A stretch of 64,000 nucleotides of DNA. It comes from Bactericera cockerelli (lineage: Eukaryota > Arthropoda > Insecta > Hemiptera > Triozidae). The notes beneath the pieces were generated by a model. It did no database searches. It was not told where the DNA came from and worked only from the letters and a program-made list of their open reading frames with translations. Location of the stretch: assembly GCA_024516035.1 (NCBI GenBank), contig CM044964.1, positions 14,624,449-14,688,448 on the forward strand. Direction: 5' to 3'. Position 1 is the first letter of the stretch. Every line of letters starts with the position of its first letter. This document shows positions 37,201 to 52,200 of the stretch, piece after piece. The translations under genes and the position numbers were made by a program.

Positions 37201-40200
37201 TTGCAACATAATAATATTTCAAAAGCAATTGAGTGTAATAAACCCATTGTTGCCACTTCACTCACAGGTCAGTTCGCGTGTGTTCGCAACTCTTCGTACG
37301 ATGAACTCGTGTGTATTCCCAGTATTGCCAGATGTAACGGCATCCGAGACTGTGTGGATGGATCGGACGAGTTGCAGTGTGAAGAAAACGCGTGTCATGG
37401 CAACTTCCAGGTGAGATAGATAGAATGTTTTCTTTTCTTAGCTGACGTCTTTTTAGATATATCCAATATCATTCTGTTCTAAGCTGTATTTTTTTCTTCT
37501 ATATTGTGAGAAGTAACTGGATAAGAGTCACTTTATATTTTGTAACAATGGAGAATAACAGGTATAGTTGTGATAAACAGCGTCGGTACACCCATCTTGT
37601 CAAGAAATACTGTTTTTTACCTACCAACAAAAAAACTCTTTTAGAATTACAAACTCTGCATGGAAAGATCTCCGCGGAACCTTCAATAACATTTTTCTTT
37701 TCAAATCTAAAACATACATTTATGTAGTCGAAGAAGTTAAATTAAACGTCATACATGTATGTTGATTCTCTAACAAGCGAGACTGCACAGATTTTCCATT
37801 GTACACGATGGTTTTTCCGGGCGGTCGGAAAAGCGGCAACTTTTATCTCAAAATCTAGACTAATGGTAAACTGCTATTCACTGTATTTCCTCAAAAATGA
37901 CACATTTATCACTATCGTCATCCCCAGTGCGGTAGCAAGCGATGCCTCGCTTACAATCACGTCTGCAATGGAGTGCCGGACTGTGAGGACCTGAGTGACG
38001 AGGAGGAAGCGATGTGCTCCAGACGTGAGTGTGAGCAACTCTCTCAATTCAGCTGTGGAGGAGGGCATTGCATTCCGAACGAGTGGCGCTGTAATGGAAA
38101 AGTGGGTTGCGGCAACACCGCGGACGAACACGGATGCGAGTGTGAGTACATTGGTGTGACAACACAGTGAAATAATTATAGTAGGTATTTTAAAGAAAAT
38201 ATACTAACAGGATATTGTGTAAGCAATTTTGTTTAAAAGTAAGTCATTATAAGTATTGTTCATTACCATACCTACATCGCACGAGTTTGCCAGAGTACCT
38301 ACATATAAGCACTGTCGTTTCTGGAAGGCGTTTTCCCACGAAACGACCGTTTCGCTTGATAACAATTTGAAGAAGAAGATAATCCAAGGACCTATTGAGG
38401 ACATGAATAGAAATCTTGAAGGACCGCAGTTAGCGTATATGAAAGTTTAGTTATTTGAAACCATGTTTGGAATTGGAAATGTAAATTTAATAGTATCTAC
38501 TGTCATTATTTCAGACACTTGTTCCAAGAATCAGTTCCAGTGTCCCGAGGGAAGATGTATTCCGATGTCGTTCCGTTGTAACGGAGCCCCAGATTGTCAG
38601 GGAGGAGAAGATGAGGAGGCCTGTGGTAAGTAGACTGTTGATAATTTATTGAGACAGTGAGAAGACATCTCTTAGCATTTAATTTTGAAGGATTTAATAA
38701 AGAAATCTCTTAGAATGTGGAACAAATTCTTCTTTAATTCTAGTAGGACACTTTCTTCTTATTTATACAAGTGTTCAAATAGTGAAAAAATCTTTCATTT
38801 TTTTTTTTATTTTGAAATTTTTAGCAATTCTTATTTTTCCTTTGTATTCCAGATTGCCCGGACACTAAGTTCAAATGCGAGAGCGGTGGATGCATAGATT
38901 ACTCGTACGTGTGTGATGGCAGAAGCAACTGCCCTGACCACAGTGACGAGTGGTCCTGTGTGAACTTGGCCGAGGATGGAGTTCATATCAGGTGAGTGAA
39001 ATATTTTAAAAACCCTGAGAGGACTTTTGAATTCAGACGAAAAACTTACACAACATAGACGCGGGAGGTTATTTAGTATTTAACTAACACAATGTAAACT
39101 CGTTTTTTCTTCCTCATAAACACACGAACAATCATGGAGCACGGACTGAAAGACATCAAGTCTTTCAAAATTAGCACGCCCACCGCCATTGTTAATTTTG
39201 GAAAGAGAACAAAATAAACAAAAAGAGTATATTGTAACACTAATAACTGTGACTGTGCTGAAGGAAATCGATAGTATGCTGAAGGATATCGATAGTTAGT
39301 CTTGAAACAGGGACTGAACAAAAGTTGGGCTGAAGGACTATACACAAAATGAGGACCTTGTTCTCCAGAAATGTTACTTAGGTATTTCAAAAGATGGTCA
39401 ACTAGAATTTTCTTGATTCTCTGACATTGCAAAAGCATTTGACAGTATTAAATTGAATGCAAACATCATTTTTGTTATTAGTAATATTCCTTCTATTTTG
39501 CTCTCAAAGGAGGTTTCCTATGACATTTTTATTTGAATTTCATGATTGAAATTTCCATTTCTTCCCCCTCAGGCGTGGTAACCAATGGCTGCCGCTGTGT
39601 AACAGGGACCACTCTTGGACCGACATTCACTCCGACGTTCTCTGTCAGAAGCTGGGCTACTCCAAGTCGCAGAAGTCACCCACCTATGGATCGATGGTAT
39701 CACTGAGCGATGACGTCATTCGTCATGCTAAGAGACCTCACATCAACCTGACGTACCTGTCAGACGATGTACCGGACAGCTTTGTCAGCAAGGACGGGGT
39801 GAGTGACTTTCGTCAAAATTACTTAATCTGAAACTGCATTGCACCGGGGGGATTGCATTTTAAAAATTGCATCGGAGTGATTAGTTTACAGTTATGCCAT
39901 TCCATAAGAATGGACTTTTTCAGCAAGGATGGTGTGAGTGAATTTCGTTAAAATTACTTAATCTGAAACTGCATTGCACCGGGGGGATTGCATTTTAAAA
40001 ATTGCATCGGAGTGATAAGTTTTACAGTTATGCCATTCCAAAAGAATGGACTTTTTCAGTCCGAAAATTCTAACATAACCGGGCTTTGAAAAGTACAACC
40101 TTGAAGAGACGATGTTTGTTAACTCTCCAACACGGAGTAATGAAATTGTCATTTTATTTCATCAAACGCACCACATCCTCAATTATATTATGAACTATAA

Positions 40201-43200
40201 TTCCTATTATTACCTTTCTTTTTCAGGTTACCTTTTTGAACCGCAACTCCTACGTTACCTTTAATCCTTTGATCCCCGCCGACAATGTCACCAGCCACAA
40301 TCTATTCAACTATCTGGACATCTACTCAGATGATGAAGCAGTGTGCGATAATGTTGTGAAGATTCAGTGTCAGGAATTCTGTAAGTATTTTCTCTGATTT
40401 TTTTTTCAGCTTCTTTTACGTTTACAACCTTTGAATTGTGACACTTGTCCGCTAGAAAGAACTTCCATTGGCCACCTAGCCACCCCAGAGGGCTTTACGT
40501 TTACACCGTGAAAGTCTACCTTGTTGATTTCCAGTTGTCTTTTTTTTTTTAAGTCGGGTTTAACGTCGCTTTCAACTGCCATGGTCATATCACGACGGGG
40601 GTTTTACCCTCCATTCGCAGGAAACTCACAAACCTGCTACTCACATTAACCTCACCCAGCCTGAGTGGGGCCGGGAAAAGCCAGCGTCACGAGAACTCCA
40701 GTTGTCTTGTTTGAGAAATCAGTGTTCAAAATGCTCTTCCAACAGTTACAGAAAGCTTTCTCGCTCTCATTACACACTTTGATTGGAATATTTGAACAAA
40801 ATTTGACGGTTGACAAGATCGAAATTTTTGAAAGCGCGTGCTTTCTGGTCTCCCGTTGTGGCAATCTCTTCCATCCAACCCTTTATAAACTCTCTCAACC
40901 GATTTGTTCCAGCGTGCGGCACTCACATAGGTCCCGACGCCAGATCCTGGTCCTCCATTGGGTCCATCTTCCACACCAAATCTCGCAAGTCCTGCACCGC
41001 CTCCATTATCTCCCCCAAGTGGTTGCTCACCTCCTACCACTGCATCACCGATCTGTAAGTCACTTTAAAAGGTGGAAGTGTCTAGGTACCTTAAAATACC
41101 CACCCTTTTGGCCTGACAAAGCTGGTAGGTACTGTGTCTGTTTATACTGGGTATTCCTCTGCTGATACTGGGTATTCCTCTTTTACTTTGCCCTTTTCCC
41201 AAACCTACTTAGGCTCGGAACTAGGTATTGCATTTCCAAAATCAAGTCCAGCTGAAAGCCTACTATACATAATATTATTGGCATTTGAATTTGGAAACGA
41301 AAATGATGTCCCATTGGTATCAGTTAAGACAAAATAGGTAGGAGGTATACAAGAACAAAACTGATCAAGACAGAAGTACCAAAGGTAATAATTAGGTATC
41401 GTAAATATTACCTGTCGGATCTCAGGTTTTGAAACCGATATAAATAATCAACTTCTGTACATAACTAATTAGAAACATATACTAATCAATATTTTCACCT
41501 ATAAATTCATCTATAAACCATAATAATAAAATGCAAAAAAGTGTGATCATCAACACCTGTTCCATTGTTCGAAGATTCTTAAATGACATTTAAATGAAGA
41601 TACTGACGTTGGTACCCACCTGCCAGTGTCTTCCAAAACCAGCAGATAGAAGGAGAGGATATCAGCTGAGAACCCCTGCCATAATAATAATAAATAGTCA
41701 CTGTGGCAGAGCGAGTTAGCGCGCTAGGCATTGCACACATGGTGACCTGGGTTCGATTCCCAGCGGGGGAGGATTTTTTCTGCTCTGTACTTGGATGTTC
41801 GGGGTCCACTCATACCTCGTGAGGAAAAATGAGTAGCTGCTTTAATGTGAAGCAGCGACCAGTGGCAGAATCTTAGGCAAAAAAATAATACAAGATATTG
41901 TAAATTGTAAAAGTGGTGAAGTCCTATGATTCTGCGCTACCCACTAAAATTGTGACATAATAACACAAAGAAAAAGCATTATATAATAATAAATAATTTT
42001 ATTATTTATCTACTAATGTTTAAATATTTATAAATTTCCTTCTAAGTACTATGTGTACTTTTACTATGTGTACAAAAAAGAGAAAAAGAGAGTAAAGAAG
42101 TTTTGTTAATCAAATCACTTACGTGATATCACAACTACTCAAACTCGCTATATTATATCTACGCTGAAACCGGGACTTGAACCACCGACCTCCAGGTTAC
42201 AAGTCCGCCGCCTTATCGATCAAGCTACTGAGGTCGGTTACTATGTGTATGTGTACAATGTACAATTGTACATGCATGTATTAATCTCACATCTGTTCCC
42301 ACCTTCCTCTCCAGTGACTCCAGTCTCTCCCCGGACGTGTGGCTCGTGTTCGCAGGCAAGGATTCCGCCACCCCCCAGAACCGCCACGTCAAACGCCTCA
42401 TTCCTCATCCGGCCACTCAGTTCTCTCTCTTCCACTACAGGTAAACTCTTCTTCCACTCTCTTCCACTACAGGTAAACTCTTGTTCCACTCTCTTCCACT
42501 ACAGGTAAACTCTTCTTCCACTCTCTTCCACTACAGGTAAACTCTTCTTCCACTCTCTTCCACTATAGACTGGCTGTCTCCGGCCCAAGTAAGGCTGGGC
42601 GAGGTAAATTTCTGGGTTGTGAGTTTCCAGTAAATGGAGGGCAAAACTCCCGTCGTGATAATAATATGAATGACCAATATGACCATGCAGTTGAAAGCGA
42701 CGTCAAACCCATTTTTTTTCTCAGCTTTACGTCTGTTTAGTAGTGAATAGCTATGAAAATACCTGTTCGACTGATGGACTTTTCAGTCTTACCTCGGCAG
42801 TATAAGAAAGGTACATGCTATATATGTATTCTGTATATTCGTCCCAACCCACGCTGGGTAGGGTTAATGTGGGAAGCTGGTACGATTCCTAGCGAAGGGA
42901 GGTTAAAACCTACATCCTGACTTACTCAAACCAGTCAGTATCAAGCGAGACAGTCGTTTTGCGGGAGAACGCCTCACAGAAACACAGTGCTCATATAACA
43001 GTAAATATAGTTTGTATGTTTTGTTTTGTCTATTGATTTCCCTTAAGCACTGAGAATAACCATGATAGTAGATGTGTCTTGTATTGATTAATTATTAATA
43101 TATTTGCGAATTAGATCATATAAATATACAGAATTATTATTATTCTTTTTCCCCAGACAAGACCTAGTTCTGGTCGAACTCACGACCACCCTACTCCTGG

Positions 43201-46200
43201 ACGAATACATCAACCCCACTTGCATATCCGATGACCAAGAACCTACCGGAACCAAATGCCAGATTGTGGGCTGGACCAAGAACGCCGATGGTAAGATTTC
43301 TTCTGGTAGTGGGTGGTGGGCCATTGAATGTTGATGGAGAGGTGCTTATTCTTGTATTATGCCGAATATCACTTTGGATAGTCACGAATATTCATTACAA
43401 GAAAAGATAACTCTAGCAGTACAACAAAAACATCCAATTCTGTAATAACTTTGGAAATAATTCCTTTAATTTAAAATAAAACACAATAGTTAAGGATGAT
43501 AATTTATCTCAATAATTTATTTCTGACAAAGTGGAAACAGAAAAGCATTTTTTAACTTGTTGGTTGTTGTTTTTACAAAGACACCGCGCCAAAAAGAACA
43601 ACACTGTATGGTGCTGCCACCAGTGGGAATTAATTAATTTATAAACTCTTGGCGGTTCTTCAAAATAAAGAGAGCCTTGTACAAGAGTACAACAAATTCT
43701 AATCTACCTTTCATTCGCCAGGCATTGCCCTCAGTGAGCCCGTCACAGCTGTACCAGCGCCCCTGGTGGAGAAAACCGAGTGCGACTCTAAGGAACATTT
43801 CGTCGGTAGATTGGACAGCTCTGATTTCTGCGCGGGCAGCCTACAGGACACGGCAGACAGTTGTATGGTAAGTCTAGTTTTTAAAAAAGTAGAGCCAGCG
43901 TCGATGGCATGTTGAATACACCGGTTCCCTTCAGAACACCGAAGTTAAGCGACATCCAGCGAGGTTAAGACTTGGATGGGTGACCATTCAAATTCTAATT
44001 CTCGTGACGCTGGCTTTTCCCGGCCCCACTCAGGCTGGGTGAGGTCAATGTGAATAGCAGGTTTGTGAGTTTCCTGCGAATGGAGGGTTAAACCCCCGTC
44101 GTGATATGACCATGGCAGTTGAAAGCGACGTTAAACCCCACTTAAAAAAAAAGTAGAAAAAACTTCTAAGAAAATGAATTAGTTAGGTATGGAAAATTAT
44201 TTTATATATTTTTTGTTTGTTCTCCTGCGGAATTAGTAACGACAATCTTCTATTGTGACCTCAAAATGTCATGAGTTCATTACTGTATGATCTTTTTTCA
44301 CACATTAGCATTTTCGATATTTAGTGGACTGTATATTTTAGGCGACATGGTTCATTAGAACAATTTTAAGATCCCAAAACCAAATAAATAAGAATTGTGC
44401 AATCTTACCTTTGAGTACCTTTTAGATGTATACCTAACTTACCCACCCTTGCCAAAGGATAATAGGAATTAGAGTGGCACCCTACCCTAGCACTGAATCC
44501 CGCGGCGCGGTAAGCTAAATCAAAGGTTATTGAATACTTTTAGCACAAGTTTAAAAAAGGCTATCTAGTCACTAGGCACTGTTTTTTATACTTAAATTGT
44601 TTCCAAAGGGGAATTTCACTTGGTAAGTTGACAAAGTTCCAAAGGGGAACGCTTACAGGGAAGCTTTTAAAATGTTACGACCTCGAGCGAGAGAATTACC
44701 AAGAACCAAGAACAACTGAAAGCTGGGAGCTCGAAATCGAAAAATGCGAGGTAGCATCATAGCAAACAATTACAAGTTGTAAGTCGGTTTGAGATGGCAA
44801 AGATTAGCCCATCAGGGCTTCAACCAATATTAACCCATTGATTAATGTGGCCTCGACATTTTTCCCCCTTCTTGAAAGAGGTAGCTTTCAAAGGCTAAAA
44901 ATTGCTTTGAGTTTGCAAGTCAAAAGAAAAAAGTAATTTTTGAAAAAAAAACAACAAAAATAAATAAATCATTTTTGAGAAAGTTTGTCCAGTTCCAAAC
45001 TAAAGTTGAGAACCACTGACAAAGTCTTAAAAAAGTAAACTAAATCATTAACAATAAACCAACACCAAAAAAAGAATATAAAATTCACTGACAAGGGTCA
45101 GATGCAAATTTTAGGAACCACTATAGAACTAATGGATAACAAACTCACAATAAAAAATCAATATCATAAAAAATTATTTACAAAAAATAGATCTAATCAG
45201 TTGTAGATCAGCAAAATCATTGTGAGGGTAGCAGACACAGCTTTGTGATAGGCCGCGTATAAGTACCTGTTCTGGTACGCACTTGTACTACCCTGACGAC
45301 TCCATCTTTAGCAGGATAAACTTGTGTGACCAAACCTAGCGGCCAATGTAGAGGAATGCTGAGATCATTTTTCACAATGACCACTTGTCCCACTGTAATA
45401 GGAGGTTCTGGACCTATCCACTTCTGCCGTGCTTGCAGCTGGTTCAAATATTCAATGGACCAACGCTTCCAGTAGGACTGAACCATACTATCAAGCAGCT
45501 GATATCTATTTAATCTATTGATAGAAGTAGACAAGGTGTCTACCGCAGGAAACTCATTCAATGGTTGCGAGTGTAAGAAATGAGCAGGTGTCAATACCTG
45601 CACATCGCTAGGGTCAGAACTCAATGGACATAAAGGTCGCGAGTTCAAAAGAGCTTCTACTTGAGTTAGAACTGTGTAAAGTTCCTCAAATGTCAAAATT
45701 TGGGAACCAATGACTTTCATCAGATTTTGTTTTATCATGCGAATATTTCCTTCCCAAAGGCCTCCTTTATGAGGACTAAGTGGGGGCAGAAAAGACCACT
45801 GAATTTTTTTCTGAGCGAGTTCTTGGGCTAAGGCGCCATTGAATTGCTCAGACTCTAATAAGCTATAAATTTCATTCAACTTATTTTTTGCTCCGATGAA
45901 ATTTTTTCCACCATCAGAATACATGACGGACACAGAGCCACGCCTCGATAAAAATCGTTTGAATGCTGCTAGGAAAGCATCCGTCGATAGATCACTAGCC
46001 AATTCGAGGTGAATTGCCTTCGTGGTCAGGCACACAAAGATACATATGTACGCCTTTTGTGAGACCACGCCCCTCTTCTTTCCCATCGTGATGAGCACGT
46101 GGCCCGTGTAGTCGGTGCCGGTGTGCACGAAAGGTTTAGAAGTTTCATTCACCCTACTAGCGGGTAACTCACCCATGATTGCATTGGATGTGAGTGGCTT

Positions 46201-49200
46201 GAACCTAAAACAATGGTTGCATTTTCGCACACGTTGACGAACAATATTTCGGCCCCCCACGATCCAATATTTTGTCTGAGAAGGCTCAATAACAAATGTG
46301 GACCAGTGTGCATATTACTTTTGTGATAATAGTCTACTATCAGATCTGTAATACAATGCTTACTAGGGAGTAAGGTGGGGTGCTTTTGCTCAAAACTAAG
46401 AGAGGACTGACCTAGGCGGCCTCCTACTAATAACAAACCATGGTGGAGAAAAGGATTTAATTTTTGAATGTTAGGAGAACATAACCTTTTCTCTTCAATA
46501 CAACTGATTTCAGCAGAAAAACATTCACGCTGTAAATCCTTTAGCAAGCGCGTCTCGGCTTCTTGTAAGTCAGACGCTAGCATAATACCTTTCCTCATAG
46601 GTAATATTTTCAACATTCGTAATATGTAAACAATGGAATGTAATAACTTAGACCATGACGAAAACCTTTGTGCTAATTCTAGAAGTACGCTAGAAGAAGG
46701 TTGAACAGTTATAAAAATATTTTTCTTTTCTTCGCGGTCCACGTTATCACTCTCCAGCGTGGTCGTTTCTACATCTAACGGCCACAGAGAGATCGGCTGG
46801 CCCAACCAATCAGGACCTGTCAACCACTCAGGGTATTCAATAAACTGTTTAGGTGTCATACCTCGAGTAATACAATCACTAATGTTCTCTTTACCTGCTA
46901 TATGATGAAAACATTCTGCACCCACGTTCTCATGAATTTTTGACGTACGGTTAGCTACGAACTGTTTCCATCGATAGGCTGGGGATCGAACCCAATCTAT
47001 GACAACTTTAGAGTCAGACAAACAATAATAATCTTTAATTTTTACTCGAGGACTATACGTGTCTATTACAAGTTTCATTAATTTCGATAACAGCAGGGCT
47101 GCACACAGTTCGAGTCTCGGTATGGTGAGACTTTTAAGAGGGCTTACTTTGGACTTTGCACAAATCAAATTTACCGATATATCACCAAGGGGTGATTTCA
47201 CACGGCTGTAAATAGCACAAGCGTAAGCTTTTTCACTCGCATCTCCAAAACCGACCAGTGTTATCTCGCTGTCTAAGGACATGCCTGTGTGTCTTTTAAA
47301 GGAAAGAGACGACAGCAAAGGCAGCTCCTTTTGAAAAACATTCCACAGTTGTTTAATTTTTAAGGGTGGCTCAGAATCCCACTCAATTTTTTCTTGCCAC
47401 AAATATTTTATCAGCAGCTTTGCAAACAAAGTTACAGGTGCCAAGAGGCCTAACACGTCAAAAATACTTGCCGTTAGTTTTAAAACATTTCTTTTAGTAC
47501 ACTCTGTCTCTTTTATATTCACTTCAAAGGAAAATGAATCTGTAACAGGTTGCCACAATAAACCAAGAACTTTCAAAGATGACTCATCCCATGTCACACA
47601 GGACTCTAACTTATCCTCGTTCGGCAGGTGCTCGAGTACTTTAGAAGAGTTAGAGGCCCACTTGGACAGGGTGAATCCGCCTGTTTTGAACAAACCTACT
47701 AGTTGTGACTGAAGGTCAGTCGCTACAGCCTCAGTAGGGACGGAGATACATACGTCATCCATGTAGGAGTCTGTTAGTACTCGCTCACAAGCAAGTGGAT
47801 ACTTGTCATATTCCTTAGAACACATTTCTTTCACACACCGCAGGGCTAGATAGGGAGATGAGGAAACCCCTAAGGTCACAGTATTTAAGGTATAGGTCTT
47901 AAGATCTTCTTCTGGGGAAAGCCTACAAACAACCTTTTGAAACTTCCTATGATTCTCATTAAGAAGTATCTGGAGATACATCTTTTTTATATCTGTGGTC
48001 AGGACCACAGGGAACAATTTGAAATTTATCAATATAACAAATAAATCATTGTACAGTTTAGGCCCGGTATATAATAAATCATTAAGTGAAATGCCAGAAG
48101 TAGAGGCACAACTGGCATCGAACACGGGCCTTAACTTAAAGGACGCGTGATCATCTCGTATCACTACGTGTTGCGGTATATAATAGCCCTCTTGCGCACT
48201 ATCATCATATACCTGTGACATATACCCACTGCTTATAAATTCGTTCATTACCTCACAGTACTGACTGTGTAATGAATTATTTTCGGACCTAAGTAATTTT
48301 TTCTCCAAGTTGAGAAATCTTTTCTTAGCTAAATAATAAGACTCTCCTAATTTATCAGGGCTCACCTTGAAGGGCAAGGATACCTTGAACTTACCATTAG
48401 CCTCTCTTGTGAATGTAGACTGAAACAAGGTTTCACACTCTACATCACCAGGCTTAGTTAAACCAGCAGAGGGTACGTTTTCAATTTCCATAAACTTTTT
48501 CATTGACATTTCCAAATTGTCATCATAATTTTGGTTAAGGAAACCACAAAAATATTTTTTATCATTACTAGTAGTAACATTATTATTACACCTCCCTCCC
48601 ATAACAGTATAGCCTAACGAGGTGTTAATAGCTACAGGAGAGTTCTCAGGACCAACGACTTTGCCTGGTTCCAAAAGAACTGAGAAGAGAGAGGCTCCTA
48701 AAATACCTTGAATAGGTTTAGAGACGTTAAACTCGTCATCCGACAAGACAACATTTTGCAAGTGAGAAATACTCTCCAAACTCAAAGGCTGAGAAGGCAA
48801 GTTGTCTGCAATGTTCTTGACTACAAGAGCTTTAACAGCAAATTTTACATTTTTATCAAATCGGGAGTTGAATTTAAAATCGACTCTCCCTTTTATTTGA
48901 CTTGATAAGCCACAAATACCCTGTACTGCGCTAGAGACTTTAGTCAGCTTTAGACCCAACTGTTTCACTACACTTTCCTCAAGAATATTACTCTCGCTAC
49001 CAGAGTCTAGCAAGAGTCTCAGCATGTGAGTTTTACCCTTTGAATCTTTAGTTTCTACTTTAACAGTAGATAGCAATACAGTGGAGTTATGAGTAGCGGT
49101 AGTAGCACAGAGCGATTTACTATTTGACGTAGAACTTGTCGCCCGCGAGTCTTCTACAGACCCGTGGGTTCGATCACCTCGTGAGGCAATATTTTTTCCA

Positions 49201-52200
49201 ATAGAATTCTCAAAGTGCAAGAGAGTGTTATGACGACCTTCACACTTTTGACATCTCATTTTAGACGGACACTGCCCTAAACTGTGAGAATCTTTTAGAC
49301 AAGAAAAGCAAAGGCGATTTTCCTTAACAAAAGTAAACCTGCAAGAAACTGACATTTTCAAAAAACTGTCACACCTATACAGTGGGTGTTTATCAGTTTT
49401 ATTACACAAGTTACACACAGGGGTTTCATTTGTTACAAATGTATGTACATTACCTACAGCTCGAGATGAGTTGTAAGTAGACTGCGACTTAGAGAAAGCA
49501 CTTTTATTATCTTTCTCCGTCGATGTCGACTGGATTCTAGAAACCAGTTTTACCTGATCTTTCAGAAAGCTTATGAGCTTGTTAACCTTAGGGTTATTTT
49601 CACCCTGAACTTTTTTCACACATTAGCATTTTCGATATTTAGTGGACTGTATATTTTAGGCGACATGGTTCATTAGAACAATTTTAAGATCCCAAAACCA
49701 AATAAATAAGAATTGTGCAATCTTACCTTTGAGTACCTTTTAGATGTATACCTAACTTACCCACCCTTGCCAAAGGATAATAGGAATTAGAGTGGCACCC
49801 TACCCTAGCACTGAATCCCGCGGCGCGGTAAGCTAAATCAAAGGTTATTGAATACTTTTAGCACAAGTTTAAAAAAGGCTATCTAGTCACTAGGCACTGT
49901 TTTTTATACTTAAATTGTTTCCAAAGGGGAATTTCACTTGGTAAGTTGACAAAGTTCCAAAGGGGAACGCTTACAGGGAAGCTTTTAAAATGTTACGACC
50001 TCGAGCGAGAGAATTACCAAGAACCAAGAACAACTGAAAGCTGGGAGCTCGAAATCGAAAAAATGCGAGGTAGCATCATAGCAAACAATTACAAGTTGTA
50101 AGTCGGTTTGAGATGGCAAAGATTAGCCCATCAGGGCTTCAACCAATATTAACCCATTGATTAATGTGGCCTCGACATTTTTCCCCCACCTTGAAAGAGG
50201 TAGCTTTCAAAGGCTAAAAATTGCTTTGAGTTTGCAAGTCAAAAGAAAAAAGTAATTTCTGAAAAAAAACAACAAAAATAAATAAATCATTTTTGAGAAA
50301 GTTTGTCCAGTTCCAAACTAAAGTTGAGAACCACTGACAAAGTCTTAAAAAAGTAAACTAAATCATTAACAATAAACCAACACCAAAAAAAGAATATAAA
50401 ATTCACTGACAAGGGTCAGATGCAAATTTTAGGAACCACTATAGAACTAATGGATAACAAACTCACAATAAAAAATCAATATCATAAAAAATTATTTACA
50501 AAAAATAGATCTAATCAGTTGTAGATCAGCAAAATCATTGTGAGGGTAGCAGACACAGCTTTGTGATAGGCCGCGTATAAGTACCTGTTCTGGTACGCAC
50601 TTGTACTACCCTGACGACTCCATCTTTAGCAGGATAAACTTGTGTGACCAAACCTAGCGGCCAATGTAGAGGGATGCTGAGATCATTTTTCACAATGACC
50701 ACTTGTCCCACTGTAATAGGAGGTTCTGGACCTATCCACTTCTGCCGTGCTTGCAGCTGGTTCAAATATTCAATGGACCAACGCTTCCAGTAGGACTGAA
50801 CCATACTATCAAGCAGCTGATATCTATTTAATCTATTGATAGAAGTAGACAAGGTGTCTACCGCAGGAAACTCATTCAATGGTTGCGAGTGTAAGAAATG
50901 AGCAGGTGTCAATACCTGCACATCGCTAGGGTCAGAACTCAATGGACATAAAGGTCGCGAGTTCAAAAGAGCTTCTACTTGAGTTAGAACTGTGTAAAGT
51001 TCCTCAAATGTCAAAATTTGGGAACCAATGACTTTCATCAGATTTTGTTTTATCATGCGAATATTTCCTTCCCAAAGGCCTCCTTTATGAGGACTAAGTG
51101 GGGGCAGAAAAGACCACTGAATTTTTTTCTGAGCGAGTTCTTGGGCTAAGGCGCCATTGAATTGCTCAGACTTTAATAAGCTATAAATTTCATTCAACTT
51201 ATTTTTTGCTCCGATGAAATTTTTTCCACCATCAGAATACATGACGGACACCGAGCCTCGTCTCGATAAAAATCGTTTGAATGCTGCTAGGAAAGCATCC
51301 GTCGATAGATCACTAGCCAATTCGAGGTGAATTGCCTTCGTGGTCAGGCACACAAAGATACATATGTACGCCTTTTGTGAGACCACGCCCCTCTTCTTTC
51401 CCATCGTGATGAGCACGTGGCCCGTGTAGTCGGTGCCGGTGTGCACGAAAGGTTTAGAAGTTTCATTCACCCTACTAGCGGGTAACTCACCCATGATTGC
51501 ATTGGATGTGAGTGGCTTGAACCTAAAACAATGGTTGCATTTTCGCACACGTTGACGAACAATATTTCGGCCCCCACGATCCAATACTTTTGTCTGAGAA
51601 GGCTCAATAACAAATGTGGACCAGTGTGCATATTACTTTTGTGATAATAGTCTACTATCAGATCTGTAATACAATGCTTACTAGGGAGTAAGGTGGGGTG
51701 CTTTTGCTCAAAACTAAGAGAGGACTGACCTAGGCGGCCTCCTACTAATAACAAACCATGGTGGAGAAAAGGATTTAATTTTTGAATGTTAGGAGAACAT
51801 AACCTTTTCTCTTCAATACAACTGATTTCAGCAGAAAAACATTCACGCTGTAAATCCTTTAGCAAGCGCGTCTCGGCTTCTTGTAAGTCAGACGCTAGCA
51901 TAATACCTTTCCTCATAGGTAATATTTTCAACATTCGTAATATGTAAACAATGGAATGTAATAACTTAGACCATGACGAAAACCTTTGTGCTAATTCTAG
52001 AAGTACGCTAGAAGAAGGTTGAACAGTTATAAAAATATTTTTCTTTTCTTCGCGGTCCACGTTATCACTCTCCAGCGTGGTCGTTTCTACATCTAACGGC
52101 CACAGAGAGATCGGCTGGCCCAACCAATCAGGACCTGTCAACCACTCAGGGTATTCAATAAACTGTTTAGGTGTCATACCTCGAGTAATACAATCACTAA

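Noticed and set aside
43888..44010. 5S rRNA gene
   Set aside because: Only the promoter-bearing part matches 5S; it is fused to a SINE body with an A-tail and target duplication.
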